The notes under the pieces are model-generated. The model was not told where the DNA came from. It was given only the letters and a program-made list of their open reading frames with translations, and ran no database searches. From Ruminococcaceae bacterium UBA794 (GTDB taxonomy: Bacteria; Bacillota; Clostridia; Oscillospirales; Ruminococcaceae): a stretch of 13,927 bases of DNA. Shown here piece after piece: positions 1 through 8,148 of this stretch. Position 1 is the first letter of the stretch. Every line of letters begins with the position of its first letter. The stretch spans positions 1 through 13,927 of the forward strand of contig DBIU01000044.1 in NCBI GenBank assembly GCA_002304735.1. The letters are read 5' to 3'. Both the position numbers and the translations under genes were made by a program.

Positions 1-78
1 CTTGACAGTCTTGGAGAAATAAAGCTGATTGTCAATAAAGCCGCGTCTGCGCCGGCAGCTTTGGTTAAAACAAATTGA
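1..78 (+). CDS. C-terminal end of an unidentified upstream protein (partial)
   Basis: Frame 1 is open from the first base and ends at TGA 76-78, followed directly by an in-frame TAG at 79-81. That gives 25 residues ending in LVKTN. This is too short to assign a family. The codon use (gcg, gcc, aag) resembles the neighbouring genes. Only 21 bases separate it from the next start, so it could belong to the same transcription unit. The call rests only on an open frame at the window edge and could be chance. Confidence 0.4.
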   Translation, partial: LDSLGEIKLIVNKAASAPAALVKTN

Positions 79-99
79 TAGAATAAAAATGGAGCGAAT

Positions 100-963
100 A
101 TGAGCAAAAACGGAAAAATAACGCTTATCGCGGCGGGAGCGGGCTTTGCGCTTTGCCTTGCGGCGAGGATTGCGGTGATAATATTCTTTACGGATATGAA
201 ATCGGGTTTCCTTTACGGCGGAAACGAGATTTGGTGCAATATTCTGCTGTACGCGGGAGTTTTGGCGGCGGGAATTGCCGCGTTTGTTCTCACGAAAAAC
301 GAGCCTGTAAGCGTAAATCCGAGCGAAAAAAGCTGCCTTGTAATCGGCTTTGCAACGCTTCTGGCGGCGATTTGCGCGGGATACGAGGGAATAACGGAAA
401 CGAGCGCGCTCACGCCGTCGGTTTTCCTGATAATAATGGATTTCGCTTGGGCTGTTTATATGGCGGTTCTTGCGTTCACGCTGCTGTATAAAAAGAGCTT
501 TTCGCCCGCGCTCGGATTTTGTTATTCGATAATCGGGGTATACTGCGTAATTCGCGGTATTTACACTTTTATGAACAGAATGGCGATAACGACCGTTCCC
601 GAAAATCTCGCGGAAGTGCTTGGAATGGTGCTTTGCGCGTGCTTTTTTGCGATGTTCGCGAAGCTCTTTTCGGGCAACGGAGAAAAGCGCACAACGCAGG
701 GAACGTGCCTGTTCGGAGTGGGCGCGGGAGTTCTTACGCTTTCGAGTTCGCTCGGGATAATGCTTGCGAAGCTGTTTGCGCCCGCGGACGTTGCGGAGAG
801 GATAACCGCTTCTTCAAGGACCGCCGAGGCGTTTTATCAAAGCAAACAGGGCGCGTTCGCCTATATGATGACGTTCACGCCGTATGTGAATATGGCGCTG
901 GGATTGCTTGCGGCAGTGGGAGTCGCTGCGGCGCTGAAAAGCGTGAAATCGGATAAACAGTAA
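100..963 (+). CDS. Polytopic integral membrane protein of unknown function
   Basis: This 287-residue protein starts at ATG 100 with a GGAG ribosome binding site at 91-94. About eight hydrophobic segments can be seen, near residues 7-31, 44-65, 78-95, 104-129, 134-156, 168-191, 200-225 and 256-280, joined by short loops. The last residues are basic (KSVKSDKQ). I see no transporter, enzyme or peptidase signature, so no function is assigned. It lies 11 bases upstream of a lipoprotein gene, followed by a response regulator and sensor kinase. This suggests, by inference only, a part in the same envelope-sensing module. The uniform codon use and the ribosome binding site make it very likely a real gene. 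Confidence 0.85.
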   Translation: MSKNGKITLIAAGAGFALCLAARIAVIIFFTDMKSGFLYGGNEIWCNILLYAGVLAAGIAAFVLTKNEPVSVNPSEKSCLVIGFATLLAAICAGYEGITETSALTPSVFLIIMDFAWAVYMAVLAFTLLYKKSFSPALGFCYSIIGVYCVIRGIYTFMNRMAITTVPENLAEVLGMVLCACFFAMFAKLFSGNGEKRTTQGTCLFGVGAGVLTLSSSLGIMLAKLFAPADVAERITASSRTAEAFYQSKQGAFAYMMTFTPYVNMALGLLAAVGVAAALKSVKSDKQ

Positions 964-974
964 TCGAGGTTGCC

Positions 975-2312
975 GTGAAAAGAAAAATAGCTTTGCTCGC
1001 GGCGCTTTGCGCGATAATGTGCGGGTGCAGCGCGGGCGTTTCGGTCGAGAATATGTTAACTCCGCCGAGGCTGCTCGCGGAGCAGAATGAGATTTACGAC
1101 GAGCTAAAAAAGAGCGTTGGACAGAACGTAAAGCTGAAATACCCGCGAAGCGGCGATTATCGCTCGGCTTTTGTGATGTATGACATTGACGATGAAGACG
1201 GAGAAGAAGCGCTTGTTTTTTACGAGAGCAAGAACGCGGCTGCGGGCGAGAGTGCGCTTAGACTGAAATTTCTCGACAAAAGCGACGGAAAATGGGCTGC
1301 CGTATATGATTTGGCTTGCGCGGGAAGCGAGGTTGAGAGTATCAGCTTTTCTCGGCTCGGAACGGGCGGCGCGGTTGATATAATCATACGCTATACGCTG
1401 TTAAACCAGTCGGAAAAGGCTTTTTCCGTGATAAGATACGCGGACAAAGTGCCGAAAACGCTGTATTCGTCGGCGTATTCGTGCCTTGAGGTGTTCGACA
1501 TAAACGGCGACGGTATGGACGAGCTTGTTACCGTGACGTCTGACAAGACGCTCGGAACGGCGACGGCGATGATGTTCACGAACGGCGAGAATGGGTTTGA
1601 GAAGCTGTCCGAAACGCCGATGTACGGCGGCTCGGCGGATTATCTCCGCGTTACGAAGGGCAGGCTGAACGAAAACACGCAGGCGCTGTTTTTTGACTAC
1701 ACAAAGGGCGGCGGACAGTCGGGAACGGACGTGCTTTATTGCTACGGAAACAGACTTTTTTGTCCCGACAGCGTTGGCGCGAACCCGCAGAGCGGCATTA
1801 TATCGCGGCTTGTGAACGACTATATGTCGGAGATTTATTGTTATGACATCGATTCGGACGGGTTTGTTGAAATTCCGTCTACCACGCCGCTTCCGGGATA
1901 CGAGGTGCTGACGCTTCCCGAGCAGCTTTGCGCGGTTGTTTGGTACACGGTTGCGGACGACAATTTCTCGGCGAAATATTACAGCTATTTTTCGGGGAAA
2001 TATCGGTTTGCGCTTGTATTTCCGAGCCGCTGGCAGGGGGTAGTGACGGCGGTTACGGATTTTGCAAACAATGAAATTGTGTTCATATCCTATGACGAGC
2101 AAAAGGGACTTGCGGTTGACGGCACAACGGAGCTTATGAGAATACGCGCGGTTGACAAGGACGACGAAGCGGCGCTCGAGGACGCGAAGAAAATGAGCTT
2201 TCTCGGCGAAACTGAGGAAACGTACTATTGTTACAGCGCGACGAGAGGATTTCTTACGGGGCGGCTTGCGCTGACGGAGAGCGAGCTTTTGAAGAATTTT
2301 TATATGCTTTGA
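975..2312 (+). CDS. Putative lipoprotein with Asp-rich (FG-GAP/VCBS-like) repeats
   Basis: The 445-residue protein begins at GTG 975, with GAGG at 966-969 as ribosome binding site. The N-terminus is a typical type II signal peptide: basic KRK, then a hydrophobic stretch and Cys18 in MCGC. The lipobox is not ideal because the -3 residue is Met. The mature protein would be anchored on the outer face of the membrane. Three similar acidic loops occur: DIDDEDGEE at residues 70-78, DINGDGMDE at 175-183 and DIDSDGFVE at 291-299. They resemble the D-x-[DN]-x-D-G calcium loops of FG-GAP/VCBS beta-propeller proteins. No catalytic motif is apparent. It sits directly before the two-component genes and after a membrane protein, so it may act as an accessory sensor, but that is inference. 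Confidence 0.8.
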   Translation: MKRKIALLAALCAIMCGCSAGVSVENMLTPPRLLAEQNEIYDELKKSVGQNVKLKYPRSGDYRSAFVMYDIDDEDGEEALVFYESKNAAAGESALRLKFLDKSDGKWAAVYDLACAGSEVESISFSRLGTGGAVDIIIRYTLLNQSEKAFSVIRYADKVPKTLYSSAYSCLEVFDINGDGMDELVTVTSDKTLGTATAMMFTNGENGFEKLSETPMYGGSADYLRVTKGRLNENTQALFFDYTKGGGQSGTDVLYCYGNRLFCPDSVGANPQSGIISRLVNDYMSEIYCYDIDSDGFVEIPSTTPLPGYEVLTLPEQLCAVVWYTVADDNFSAKYYSYFSGKYRFALVFPSRWQGVVTAVTDFANNEIVFISYDEQKGLAVDGTTELMRIRAVDKDDEAALEDAKKMSFLGETEETYYCYSATRGFLTGRLALTESELLKNFYML

Positions 2313-2345
2313 CGAAAAAGCGCCGAAAAGGGGGAAAGAGCTGCT

Positions 2346-3044
2346 GTGAAACGGATTTTGGTGTGCGAGGACGAGGACTCGATACGCGATTTTGTGGTGA
2401 TAAATCTTCGGCGAGCGGGATACGACGTGACCGACGTGGCGTCCGGCGAGGAAGCGGTCGAGGAATACAAGGCGCAGAACGGGAATTTCGACGTGGCGCT
2501 TTTGGACATTATGATGCCGGGAATGGACGGATTTGCTTTGTGCCGCTGGATACGCGAGCAAAGCGCGGAAATCGGGATAATTATGCTGTCGGCAAAGAGC
2601 CAGGAGATGGACAAGATAAACTGCCTTATGATGGGAGCGGACGATTATGTGACGAAGCCGTTCTCGCCATCGGAGCTTGTCGCGAGGATAGACGCGATAT
2701 ACCGCCGCGTATCGCAGAGCAAAGCGCCGAAAGAGGAGTCGAAGGTGATAAAGGCGGGACCGTTCACTGTGGACGGAGAAAGCAGGACCGTGTGGAAAAA
2801 CGGTGAGCTTATTGAGCTTACGCAGGTTGAGTTTCATATGCTCGAGTACCTTTTGAAGCATAAGAACACGGCGCTTGACAGAAAGTCGATTTTGCGGCAC
2901 ATCTGGGGCGACTCGTATGTCGGCGAGGACAAGGTAATCGACGTGAATATGAGAAGGCTTAGAATGAAGATTGAGGACAATCCGTCCTCTCCAAATTACA
3001 TTTTGACGGTTTGGGGATTTGGATACAAGTGGAAAGATGACTAA
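2346..3044 (+). CDS. OmpR/PhoB-family response regulator
   Basis: This 232-residue DNA-binding regulator is the cytoplasmic output of a two-component system. It starts at GTG 2346 after the purine-rich GGGGGAAAGAG at 2330-2340. The receiver domain (about residues 1-120) has the acidic pocket E8/D9, the phospho-acceptor Asp54 in LLDIMMPGMDG, the switch residue Ser82 and the conserved Lys104 in TKPF. The C-terminal winged helix (about 133-232) has typical features of the PhoB class, including LTQVEFHMLEYLL, VIDVNMRRLRMKIE and a final GFGYKW. Its end overlaps the start of the kinase gene, so the two are surely translated together. The targets are unknown. The 33-base gap before it shows no promoter, so it is probably cotranscribed with the lipoprotein gene. 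Confidence 0.97.
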   Translation: MKRILVCEDEDSIRDFVVINLRRAGYDVTDVASGEEAVEEYKAQNGNFDVALLDIMMPGMDGFALCRWIREQSAEIGIIMLSAKSQEMDKINCLMMGADDYVTKPFSPSELVARIDAIYRRVSQSKAPKEESKVIKAGPFTVDGESRTVWKNGELIELTQVEFHMLEYLLKHKNTALDRKSILRHIWGDSYVGEDKVIDVNMRRLRMKIEDNPSSPNYILTVWGFGYKWKDD

Positions 3045-4488
3045 GCGTTCATTTTTGATAAAAAAGTCCGCGGAAAAAGCCAGAAAACACGGCAGACACT
3101 CGATTGCGACGCGCTGGATGGTAAACACGCTGCTGGTGGTTTCGATAATGCTGATTGTTGCGAACGTGTGCGTGTATTATTTCACGCGGCAGTATTATTA
3201 CGGCTCGGCGGAGAGCTATGTGGTATCCGAGGCGAACGCGGCGCAGATGGTCCTTACGCGCCTTTACGAGGATATGGCGGTGAACTATTCATCTGAAGTG
3301 CGCGAGATGATAGTAAATTTCGACAAAAAAGACCGAATGGAGCTTATGTCGATAAATAAAAACGGCGAGGTTTCGCTGTCGTCGAGCGGCTTTTCGCCTG
3401 ATAAAACGTACTTTATGCCCGATTACGAGGCGGCGCTTCAAAGCGAGGACAAGACGGGGATTTTTCTCGGACGCTACAACGGCGAGAATATTATTGCCGT
3501 GACGAAAATAATCGAAAAGCCGAGCAGCAGCTATCGTGCGCTGCGGTTTGTGACGTCGCTTTCGATGATTGACAGTCAGCTTGCGGGGATAATGTTCGCG
3601 TGCGTTATGATAAGCGTTTTCGTGATACTCGCGGTTGTGATGACGGGACTTTATTTCGTAAAGTCAATCTGCGTGCCGCTTGTGCAGATGAGTTCGACGG
3701 CGAAAAAGCTTGCGACGGGGGACTTTTCGGAGAGAATACCGATAACTTCGAACGATGAAATCGGGCAGCTTTCGCGCGCGTTCAACGATATGGCGAACGA
3801 GCTTGAAAACTCGGAGCAGATAAAGAACGACTTTATTTCGAGCGTATCTCACGAGCTGAGGACGCCGCTTACCGCGATAAAAGGCTGGGCGGAAACGCTC
3901 GGCGGCGGTTATGAGGAAGAAACGTTCGCGAAAGGAATGAAGGTAATAAACGGCGAAACGAACCGTCTAGAGCAGATGGTCGAGGAGCTTCTCGACTTCT
4001 CGCGGATACAGAGCGGGCGGTTTTCGCTGCATATGCAGACGATTGATGTAATCGCGGAGCTTGAAGACGCGCTTTTGCTGTTTACGGAGCGCGCTAAAAA
4101 GGAGAACATAACGCTCGCCTACAACGAGCCGCAGTTTATGTGCGCGGTTGTGGGGGATAAGAGCCGTCTGCGGCAGGTGTTCATAAACGTGATTGACAAC
4201 GCGTTTAAGTACACGGACGCGGGAAGCATAGACGTTCTTGCGGAGAAAAACGAGAGTTCCGTTGTGATAACGGTGACGGATACGGGCTGCGGAATTGCGC
4301 CGGAGGACCTGCCGAAGGTAAAGCAGAAGTTTTACAAGGCGAACAGAACAAAGCGCGGTTCGGGAATAGGACTTGCGGTTGCCGACGAGATAATCGAGAT
4401 GCACGGCGGAACGCTTGAGATTGAGAGCGCGCTCGGCGCGGGAACAACGGTGACGATAACGCTGCCGCTTGCGGTTAAGGAAGATTGA
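3037..4488 (+). CDS. Membrane sensor histidine kinase (HAMP-HisKA-HATPase)
   Basis: This is the partner kinase of the preceding regulator, 483 residues from ATG 3037. The frame is open further to a TTG at 3019, but ATG 3037 overlaps the regulator stop by 8 bases and is the more natural start. The order is TM1 (about 28-49), an extracytoplasmic sensor region of about 130 residues, TM2 (about 184-208), a HAMP linker (about 207-260), then HisKA with the phospho-acceptor His272 in SVSHELRTPLTAIKGW. The ATPase domain shows the N box with Asn388 in NVIDNAFKYT, G1 with Asp415 in DTGCGI and G2 as GSGIGLAVADEI. The extracytoplasmic region is not recognised as a known ligand-binding fold, so the signal is unknown. 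The kinase type resembles ResE/VicK/PhoR relatives, but no specific symbol is justified. Confidence 0.96.
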   Translation: MTKRSFLIKKSAEKARKHGRHSIATRWMVNTLLVVSIMLIVANVCVYYFTRQYYYGSAESYVVSEANAAQMVLTRLYEDMAVNYSSEVREMIVNFDKKDRMELMSINKNGEVSLSSSGFSPDKTYFMPDYEAALQSEDKTGIFLGRYNGENIIAVTKIIEKPSSSYRALRFVTSLSMIDSQLAGIMFACVMISVFVILAVVMTGLYFVKSICVPLVQMSSTAKKLATGDFSERIPITSNDEIGQLSRAFNDMANELENSEQIKNDFISSVSHELRTPLTAIKGWAETLGGGYEEETFAKGMKVINGETNRLEQMVEELLDFSRIQSGRFSLHMQTIDVIAELEDALLLFTERAKKENITLAYNEPQFMCAVVGDKSRLRQVFINVIDNAFKYTDAGSIDVLAEKNESSVVITVTDTGCGIAPEDLPKVKQKFYKANRTKRGSGIGLAVADEIIEMHGGTLEIESALGAGTTVTITLPLAVKED

Positions 4489-4489
4489 A

Positions 4490-5479
4490 ATGAGTAAAAA
4501 GAAAAAAAGCACAGATAAAAAGACAAAAATCGGCGGACAGGCGCTGATTGAAGGAATAATGATGAAGGGCGTTTCCAAGGGCGCGATGGCGGTCCGCAAA
4601 AAGGACGGCACGATTTATACCGAGGAATGGGAGCTTTCCGAGAAAAAGTGGTACAACAAGGCGCCGTTTGTGCGCGGCTGCGTGAATTTTATCCAGCAGC
4701 TCCGCGAGGGCTGGACGTGTATGAATAAATCGTCCGAGATAAGCGGAGCGTTCGACGACGACTCCGAACAGACGAAGTTCGACAAGTGGCTTGAAAAGCA
4801 CTTCGGCGAGAAGGGCTTTGCGGTAATATCTTGGATAATTTCGTTTTTGATGATAGCGGCGATGCTCGCGGTGTTTCTGTTTGTGCCGTCGTATCTGTTC
4901 AAGCTGATAGAAAGCGCCGTCGGCGAGGGCGTGGACATTTCGATGTGGAAATCTGCATTCGAGGGTGTTCTGAAGCTGATTTTGTTCGTGATATATATGG
5001 CGATTGTGGCGCAGATGAGGAGCATCAAGCGCACCTATGAATATCACGGCGCAGAGCATAAGACCATAGCGTGCTATGAGGCGGGAAAAGAGCTTACGGT
5101 TGAGAATATCAAGCCGATGAGGCGCTTTCACCCGCGCTGCGGAACGAGTTTTATTATCATAACGCTTCTCGTGAGCATTTTGGTGTATTCGCTTGTGCCG
5201 CTTGAGCCGGGCGAGTGGCTCGGAATTGAGAACAAGGTGCTTGCGGCGCTGCTCCGTGTGCTGATAAAGCTGCCGCTGCTGCCTTTTGTCGTGGGAATCT
5301 CGTACGAGATAATAAGGCTTGCGGGACGATACACAAACATCTTGACGAAGATAATATCGGCGCCGGGAATGTGGATGCAGCGCCTTACGACAAGAGAACC
5401 CGACGCAAGCCAGATTGAAGTGGCGATAGCGGCGGTGCTGCCGTGCCTGCCGAAAGAGGGCGAGGACGACAACTGGTGA
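4490..5479 (+). CDS. yqhQ: YqhQ-like DUF1385 membrane protein
   Basis: The 329-residue protein starts at ATG 4490, with AAGGAAG at 4478-4483 as ribosome binding site, one base after the kinase stop. The hallmark of the DUF1385 family, GGQALIEGIMMKG, lies at residues 15-27. Two further conserved blocks are HGAEHKTIACYEAG (His186, His190) and HPRCGTSF (His214, Cys217); they look like possible metal or cofactor ligands. Several hydrophobic segments follow the soluble N-terminus, so it is an integral membrane protein. The biochemical role is not established as far as I know. In many Clostridia this gene lies just before prmC, and here it overlaps prmC. This supports the family call, but the translation-factor link is context only. 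Confidence 0.9.
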   Translation: MSKKKKSTDKKTKIGGQALIEGIMMKGVSKGAMAVRKKDGTIYTEEWELSEKKWYNKAPFVRGCVNFIQQLREGWTCMNKSSEISGAFDDDSEQTKFDKWLEKHFGEKGFAVISWIISFLMIAAMLAVFLFVPSYLFKLIESAVGEGVDISMWKSAFEGVLKLILFVIYMAIVAQMRSIKRTYEYHGAEHKTIACYEAGKELTVENIKPMRRFHPRCGTSFIIITLLVSILVYSLVPLEPGEWLGIENKVLAALLRVLIKLPLLPFVVGISYEIIRLAGRYTNILTKIISAPGMWMQRLTTREPDASQIEVAIAAVLPCLPKEGEDDNW

Positions 5480-6342
5480 GCGTGAAAGGCGAGAAAAATT
5501 TGGAAATCAGAGAGCTTTTGAGCAGGGTTTTGTGCGGGCTTGCGGACAGCGGGATTGAGAACGCGGGCTTTGAAGCGCGCCAAATTCTCGAAAAAGCGGG
5601 AATACAGCAGATGAAAATTCTCTCCGAGCCGCGCATGGAAATTTCCCGCGAAATAACTGCAAAAGCCTGCAAAATGGCTGAAAAACGCGTTTCGGGATAC
5701 CCGCTTCAGTACGTTCTCGGAGAATGGGAATTTTACGGGCTTCCGTTTCGGGTAGGCGAGGGAGTGCTTATTCCGCGGCAGGATACGGAAACGCTGGTTG
5801 AGGTTGCGGGCGAATTTCTGAAAAATTCTCTCGAAAACGAGCGAAAAACGCTTGATTTATGCGCGGGAAGCGGCTGTATCGGGATAACGCTCGCGAAGCT
5901 GTTCGGAGCGGACGCAACGCTTGTCGAGAAATCGCGCGAAGCTTTTCGTTATCTTGAAGAAAACATTGAGCTGAACGACGTGAAAGCGCAGTGCAAAGCG
6001 GTTCTTGGAGATTGCTTTGAGGCGGAGAAAATAGTCGGCGAGTACAATGCGATTGTATCGAATCCGCCGTATCTCACCGAAAACGATATGAAAAATCTGA
6101 TGAAAGAGGTGACGTTCGAGCCGAAAACGGCTTTGTACGGCGGCACGGACGGCTTGGATTTTTACCGCGCGCTGCTTTCGGAATATCCGAAAAAGCTTGC
6201 GAAAAACGGACTTTTCGCGGTTGAAATCGGAATGGGCGAGGAAGAAGCGGTAGGCGAAATGTTCCGCGAAAACGGCATTGAACCGCGGTTTGAAAAGGAT
6301 TTATGCGGAAAGGTCCGCGTAGTATACGGCGTTAAATATTGA
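5476..6342 (+). CDS. prmC: Peptide chain release factor N5-glutamine methyltransferase PrmC
   Basis: PrmC (HemK) uses S-adenosylmethionine to methylate the Gln of the GGQ motif in release factors RF1 and RF2, in the cytoplasm. Numbered from GTG 5476 the protein has 288 residues. A helical N-terminal substrate domain is followed by LIPRQDTETLVE (residues 98-109), the SAM-binding loop LDLCAGSGCIGI (126-137) and the catalytic NPPY (196-199). GTG 5476 overlaps the yqhQ stop by four bases and has GAGG at 5462-5465. GTG 5482 and TTG 5500 are alternatives; TTG 5500 would give the family-like start MEIRELL. The frame is open further upstream to 5443, but only within yqhQ. The usual neighbour prfA is absent, and recA follows 25 bases downstream. 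Confidence 0.95.
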   Translation: MSVKGEKNLEIRELLSRVLCGLADSGIENAGFEARQILEKAGIQQMKILSEPRMEISREITAKACKMAEKRVSGYPLQYVLGEWEFYGLPFRVGEGVLIPRQDTETLVEVAGEFLKNSLENERKTLDLCAGSGCIGITLAKLFGADATLVEKSREAFRYLEENIELNDVKAQCKAVLGDCFEAEKIVGEYNAIVSNPPYLTENDMKNLMKEVTFEPKTALYGGTDGLDFYRALLSEYPKKLAKNGLFAVEIGMGEEEAVGEMFRENGIEPRFEKDLCGKVRVVYGVKY

Positions 6343-6354
6343 AATAACATAAAC

Positions 6355-6359
6355 GGAGG
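6355..6359 (+). promoter_or_regulatory. Strong ribosome binding site of recA
   Basis: GGAGG stands eight bases before ATG 6368 and is the fullest Shine-Dalgarno match in the gene run. It suggests recA is translated more strongly than its overlapping neighbours, even if it is on the same transcript. Confidence 0.75.
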
Positions 6360-6367
6360 AAAAAACA

Positions 6368-7510
6368 ATGGCAATGGATAAGAAAAAAGCGGGAAAATCG
6401 ACGGAAAAGGTTGAAAAAGCCGTTGACGCTGAGGACAGAAAGCGCGCGATTGAGATTGCGATGCAGCAGATAGACAAGCAGTTCGGCGAAGGCACGATAA
6501 TGTTTATGGGCGAGAACAAGCATATGGACCTCGAACATATCTCGACAGGCTCGCTTATGCTTGACCTTGCGCTCGGAATAGGCGGTCTGCCGAAGGGCAG
6601 AATAATCGAGGTTTACGGCGCGGAAAGCTCGGGAAAGACGACGCTCTGCCTGCACGCGGTTGCGGAAGCGCAGAAGGCGGGCGGAATGGCGGCGTTTATC
6701 GACGTTGAACACGCTCTCGACCCGGTTTACGCGCGTGCGCTCGGCGTTGACGTGGACAATCTGCTTGTTTCGCAGCCCGACACGGGCGAGCAGGCGCTCG
6801 AAATTATCGAAACGCTTGTGCGTTCGGGCGCGATTGATATTGTGGTACTCGACTCGGTTGCGGCGATGGCGACAAGGGCTGAGATTGACGGCGAAATGGG
6901 CGACGCGCACGTCGGAGTACAGGCGCGTTTGATGTCGCAGGCGATGAGGAAGCTCACCGCGATTATCGGCAAAACAAACTGCGTCGCTATTTTCATCAAC
7001 CAAATTCGCGAGAAAATCGGCGTTCTTTACGGCAATCCCGAAACCACTCCGGGCGGCCGTGCGCTGAAGTTCTACGCTTCCGTGAGAATTGACGTGAGAA
7101 AGGGCGAACCGCTGAAAAACGGCTCTGAAATCATCGGAAGCCGCGTTAAGTGCAAGGTCGTGAAGAACAAGGTTGCGCCGCCTTTCAAGACCGCGGAATT
7201 TGATATGGTTTTCGGCGAGGGCATCTCGAAAATCGGCGAAATTATCGACTGCGCCGTCGAGTTCAATATCATCAAAAAGAGCGGTTCTTGGTTCTCGTAC
7301 GATGATATGAAGATAGGTCAGGGTAAGGATAAGGTTAAGGATTTCCTCAAAGAAAATCCTCAGATTTGCGAAGAAATCGAGAAGAAGGTTCGCGATGAAT
7401 TTGACAAAATCGCAAGCGGCGAGGAAGAAGCGCCGATTGAGATGAAGAAGTCCTCCGACGACAAATCGGACGACGATTTTTCCGAGTTTGACACGGACGG
7501 CGCTGAATAA
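6368..7510 (+). CDS. recA: Recombinase RecA
   Basis: RecA polymerises on single-stranded DNA, carries out ATP-dependent strand exchange and triggers LexA self-cleavage. The 380-residue protein starts at ATG 6368 behind a strong GGAGG at 6355-6359. It has the short N-terminal polymerisation helix, Walker A GAESSGKTT at 84-92 (Lys90), the Walker B stretch IDIVVLDSVAA, the loop motif RAEIDGEMGD, and the L2 DNA-binding loop NQIREKIGVLYGNPETTPGG. It ends in an acidic tail rich in Asp, Glu and Ser. Walker A has Ala where almost all RecA proteins have Pro (GPESSGKTT). Length and domains are otherwise normal. The stop overlaps the recX start by one base (TAATG). No canonical SOS box is seen just upstream. 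Confidence 0.99.
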   Translation: MAMDKKKAGKSTEKVEKAVDAEDRKRAIEIAMQQIDKQFGEGTIMFMGENKHMDLEHISTGSLMLDLALGIGGLPKGRIIEVYGAESSGKTTLCLHAVAEAQKAGGMAAFIDVEHALDPVYARALGVDVDNLLVSQPDTGEQALEIIETLVRSGAIDIVVLDSVAAMATRAEIDGEMGDAHVGVQARLMSQAMRKLTAIIGKTNCVAIFINQIREKIGVLYGNPETTPGGRALKFYASVRIDVRKGEPLKNGSEIIGSRVKCKVVKNKVAPPFKTAEFDMVFGEGISKIGEIIDCAVEFNIIKKSGSWFSYDDMKIGQGKDKVKDFLKENPQICEEIEKKVRDEFDKIASGEEEAPIEMKKSSDDKSDDDFSEFDTDGAE

Positions 7511-8148
7511 TGAAAATATCGGCATTGTCCGAATATAAGGGCGAAACGTGGCAAATTGTCTTCGAAAACGGCAGGAAAGTGTTCGTAAACGAGATGATTG
7601 TGAGCGATTTTCGGCTTTTCGAGGGCAGGGAAATCACGTCGGCGGAGCTAAGCTCGATAACCGCCGCGGATATCGCGCGAAAAGCAAAAAAACGTGCGCT
7701 TTATTTGCTCGGCGAGAGAGCGTTCTGCCGCGGAGAGCTTTTCGCGAAGCTTGAGAAAACCTATGGCGCGGAGGTCGCGGAGGACGCGGTTTGCTACGTC
7801 GAGGAGCTTGGCTACATCAACGACGAGGATTACGCGAAAAAGTACGCGGAGTATCTGATAAAGCGGAAAAAGCACGGCGTTTACAGGGCGAAGCGGGAAA
7901 TGCTTCAAAAGGGGCTTTCGCGGGAGCTTTGCGAGAACGTTCTCGCGGAGTTTACGGAAGACGAGCTTGACGAGGAGCTGCTTTGGCTTATCAGAAAAAA
8001 ATACATTGAGAAAATCTCGGATTTCGACGGGCGGAGGAAAACCGTGGCGGCGCTTGTGCGCAGGGGCTATGATTTTTCTTCGGTAAAGCGCTGTATCGCG
8101 GCGTGTCTTGAGGATTTCGACGATGAGGAGTTTTACGAAAATGAGTGA
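7510..8148 (+). CDS. recX: RecA regulator RecX
   Basis: RecX binds RecA filaments and modulates their extension and ATPase activity. The 212-residue protein begins at ATG 7510, sharing one base with the recA stop, which is the usual translationally coupled recA-recX arrangement. After an N-terminal beta-rich part of about 55 residues come the three-helix repeats of the family, with recognisable blocks ALYLLGERAFCRGELFAKL, YVEELGYINDEDYAKKYAEY and KHGVYRAKREMLQKGL. The length is normal for a Firmicutes RecX. The C-terminus is acidic (EDFDDEEFYENE) and overlaps the rimO start by eight bases. The family call is based on these blocks and on the position after recA. Confidence 0.95.
   Translation: MKISALSEYKGETWQIVFENGRKVFVNEMIVSDFRLFEGREITSAELSSITAADIARKAKKRALYLLGERAFCRGELFAKLEKTYGAEVAEDAVCYVEELGYINDEDYAKKYAEYLIKRKKHGVYRAKREMLQKGLSRELCENVLAEFTEDELDEELLWLIRKKYIEKISDFDGRRKTVAALVRRGYDFSSVKRCIAACLEDFDDEEFYENE

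Noticed and set aside
2..7. TTGACA near the left edge as a promoter for the membrane-protein gene
   Set aside because: No -10 hexamer lies 16-18 bases downstream, and the site is within an open frame that continues to 78.
1401..3128. A 575-codon open frame on the minus strand across the lipoprotein and response-regulator genes
   Set aside because: It is antisense to two well-supported genes, has an Arg/His/Leu-rich composition typical of shadow frames in gcg/gag-rich DNA, and has no recognisable domain.
6303..6320. Hairpin GCGGA-AAGG-TCCGC at the end of prmC as a terminator
   Set aside because: There is no T-run after it, and it encodes ordinary PrmC C-terminal residues. RecA follows closely.
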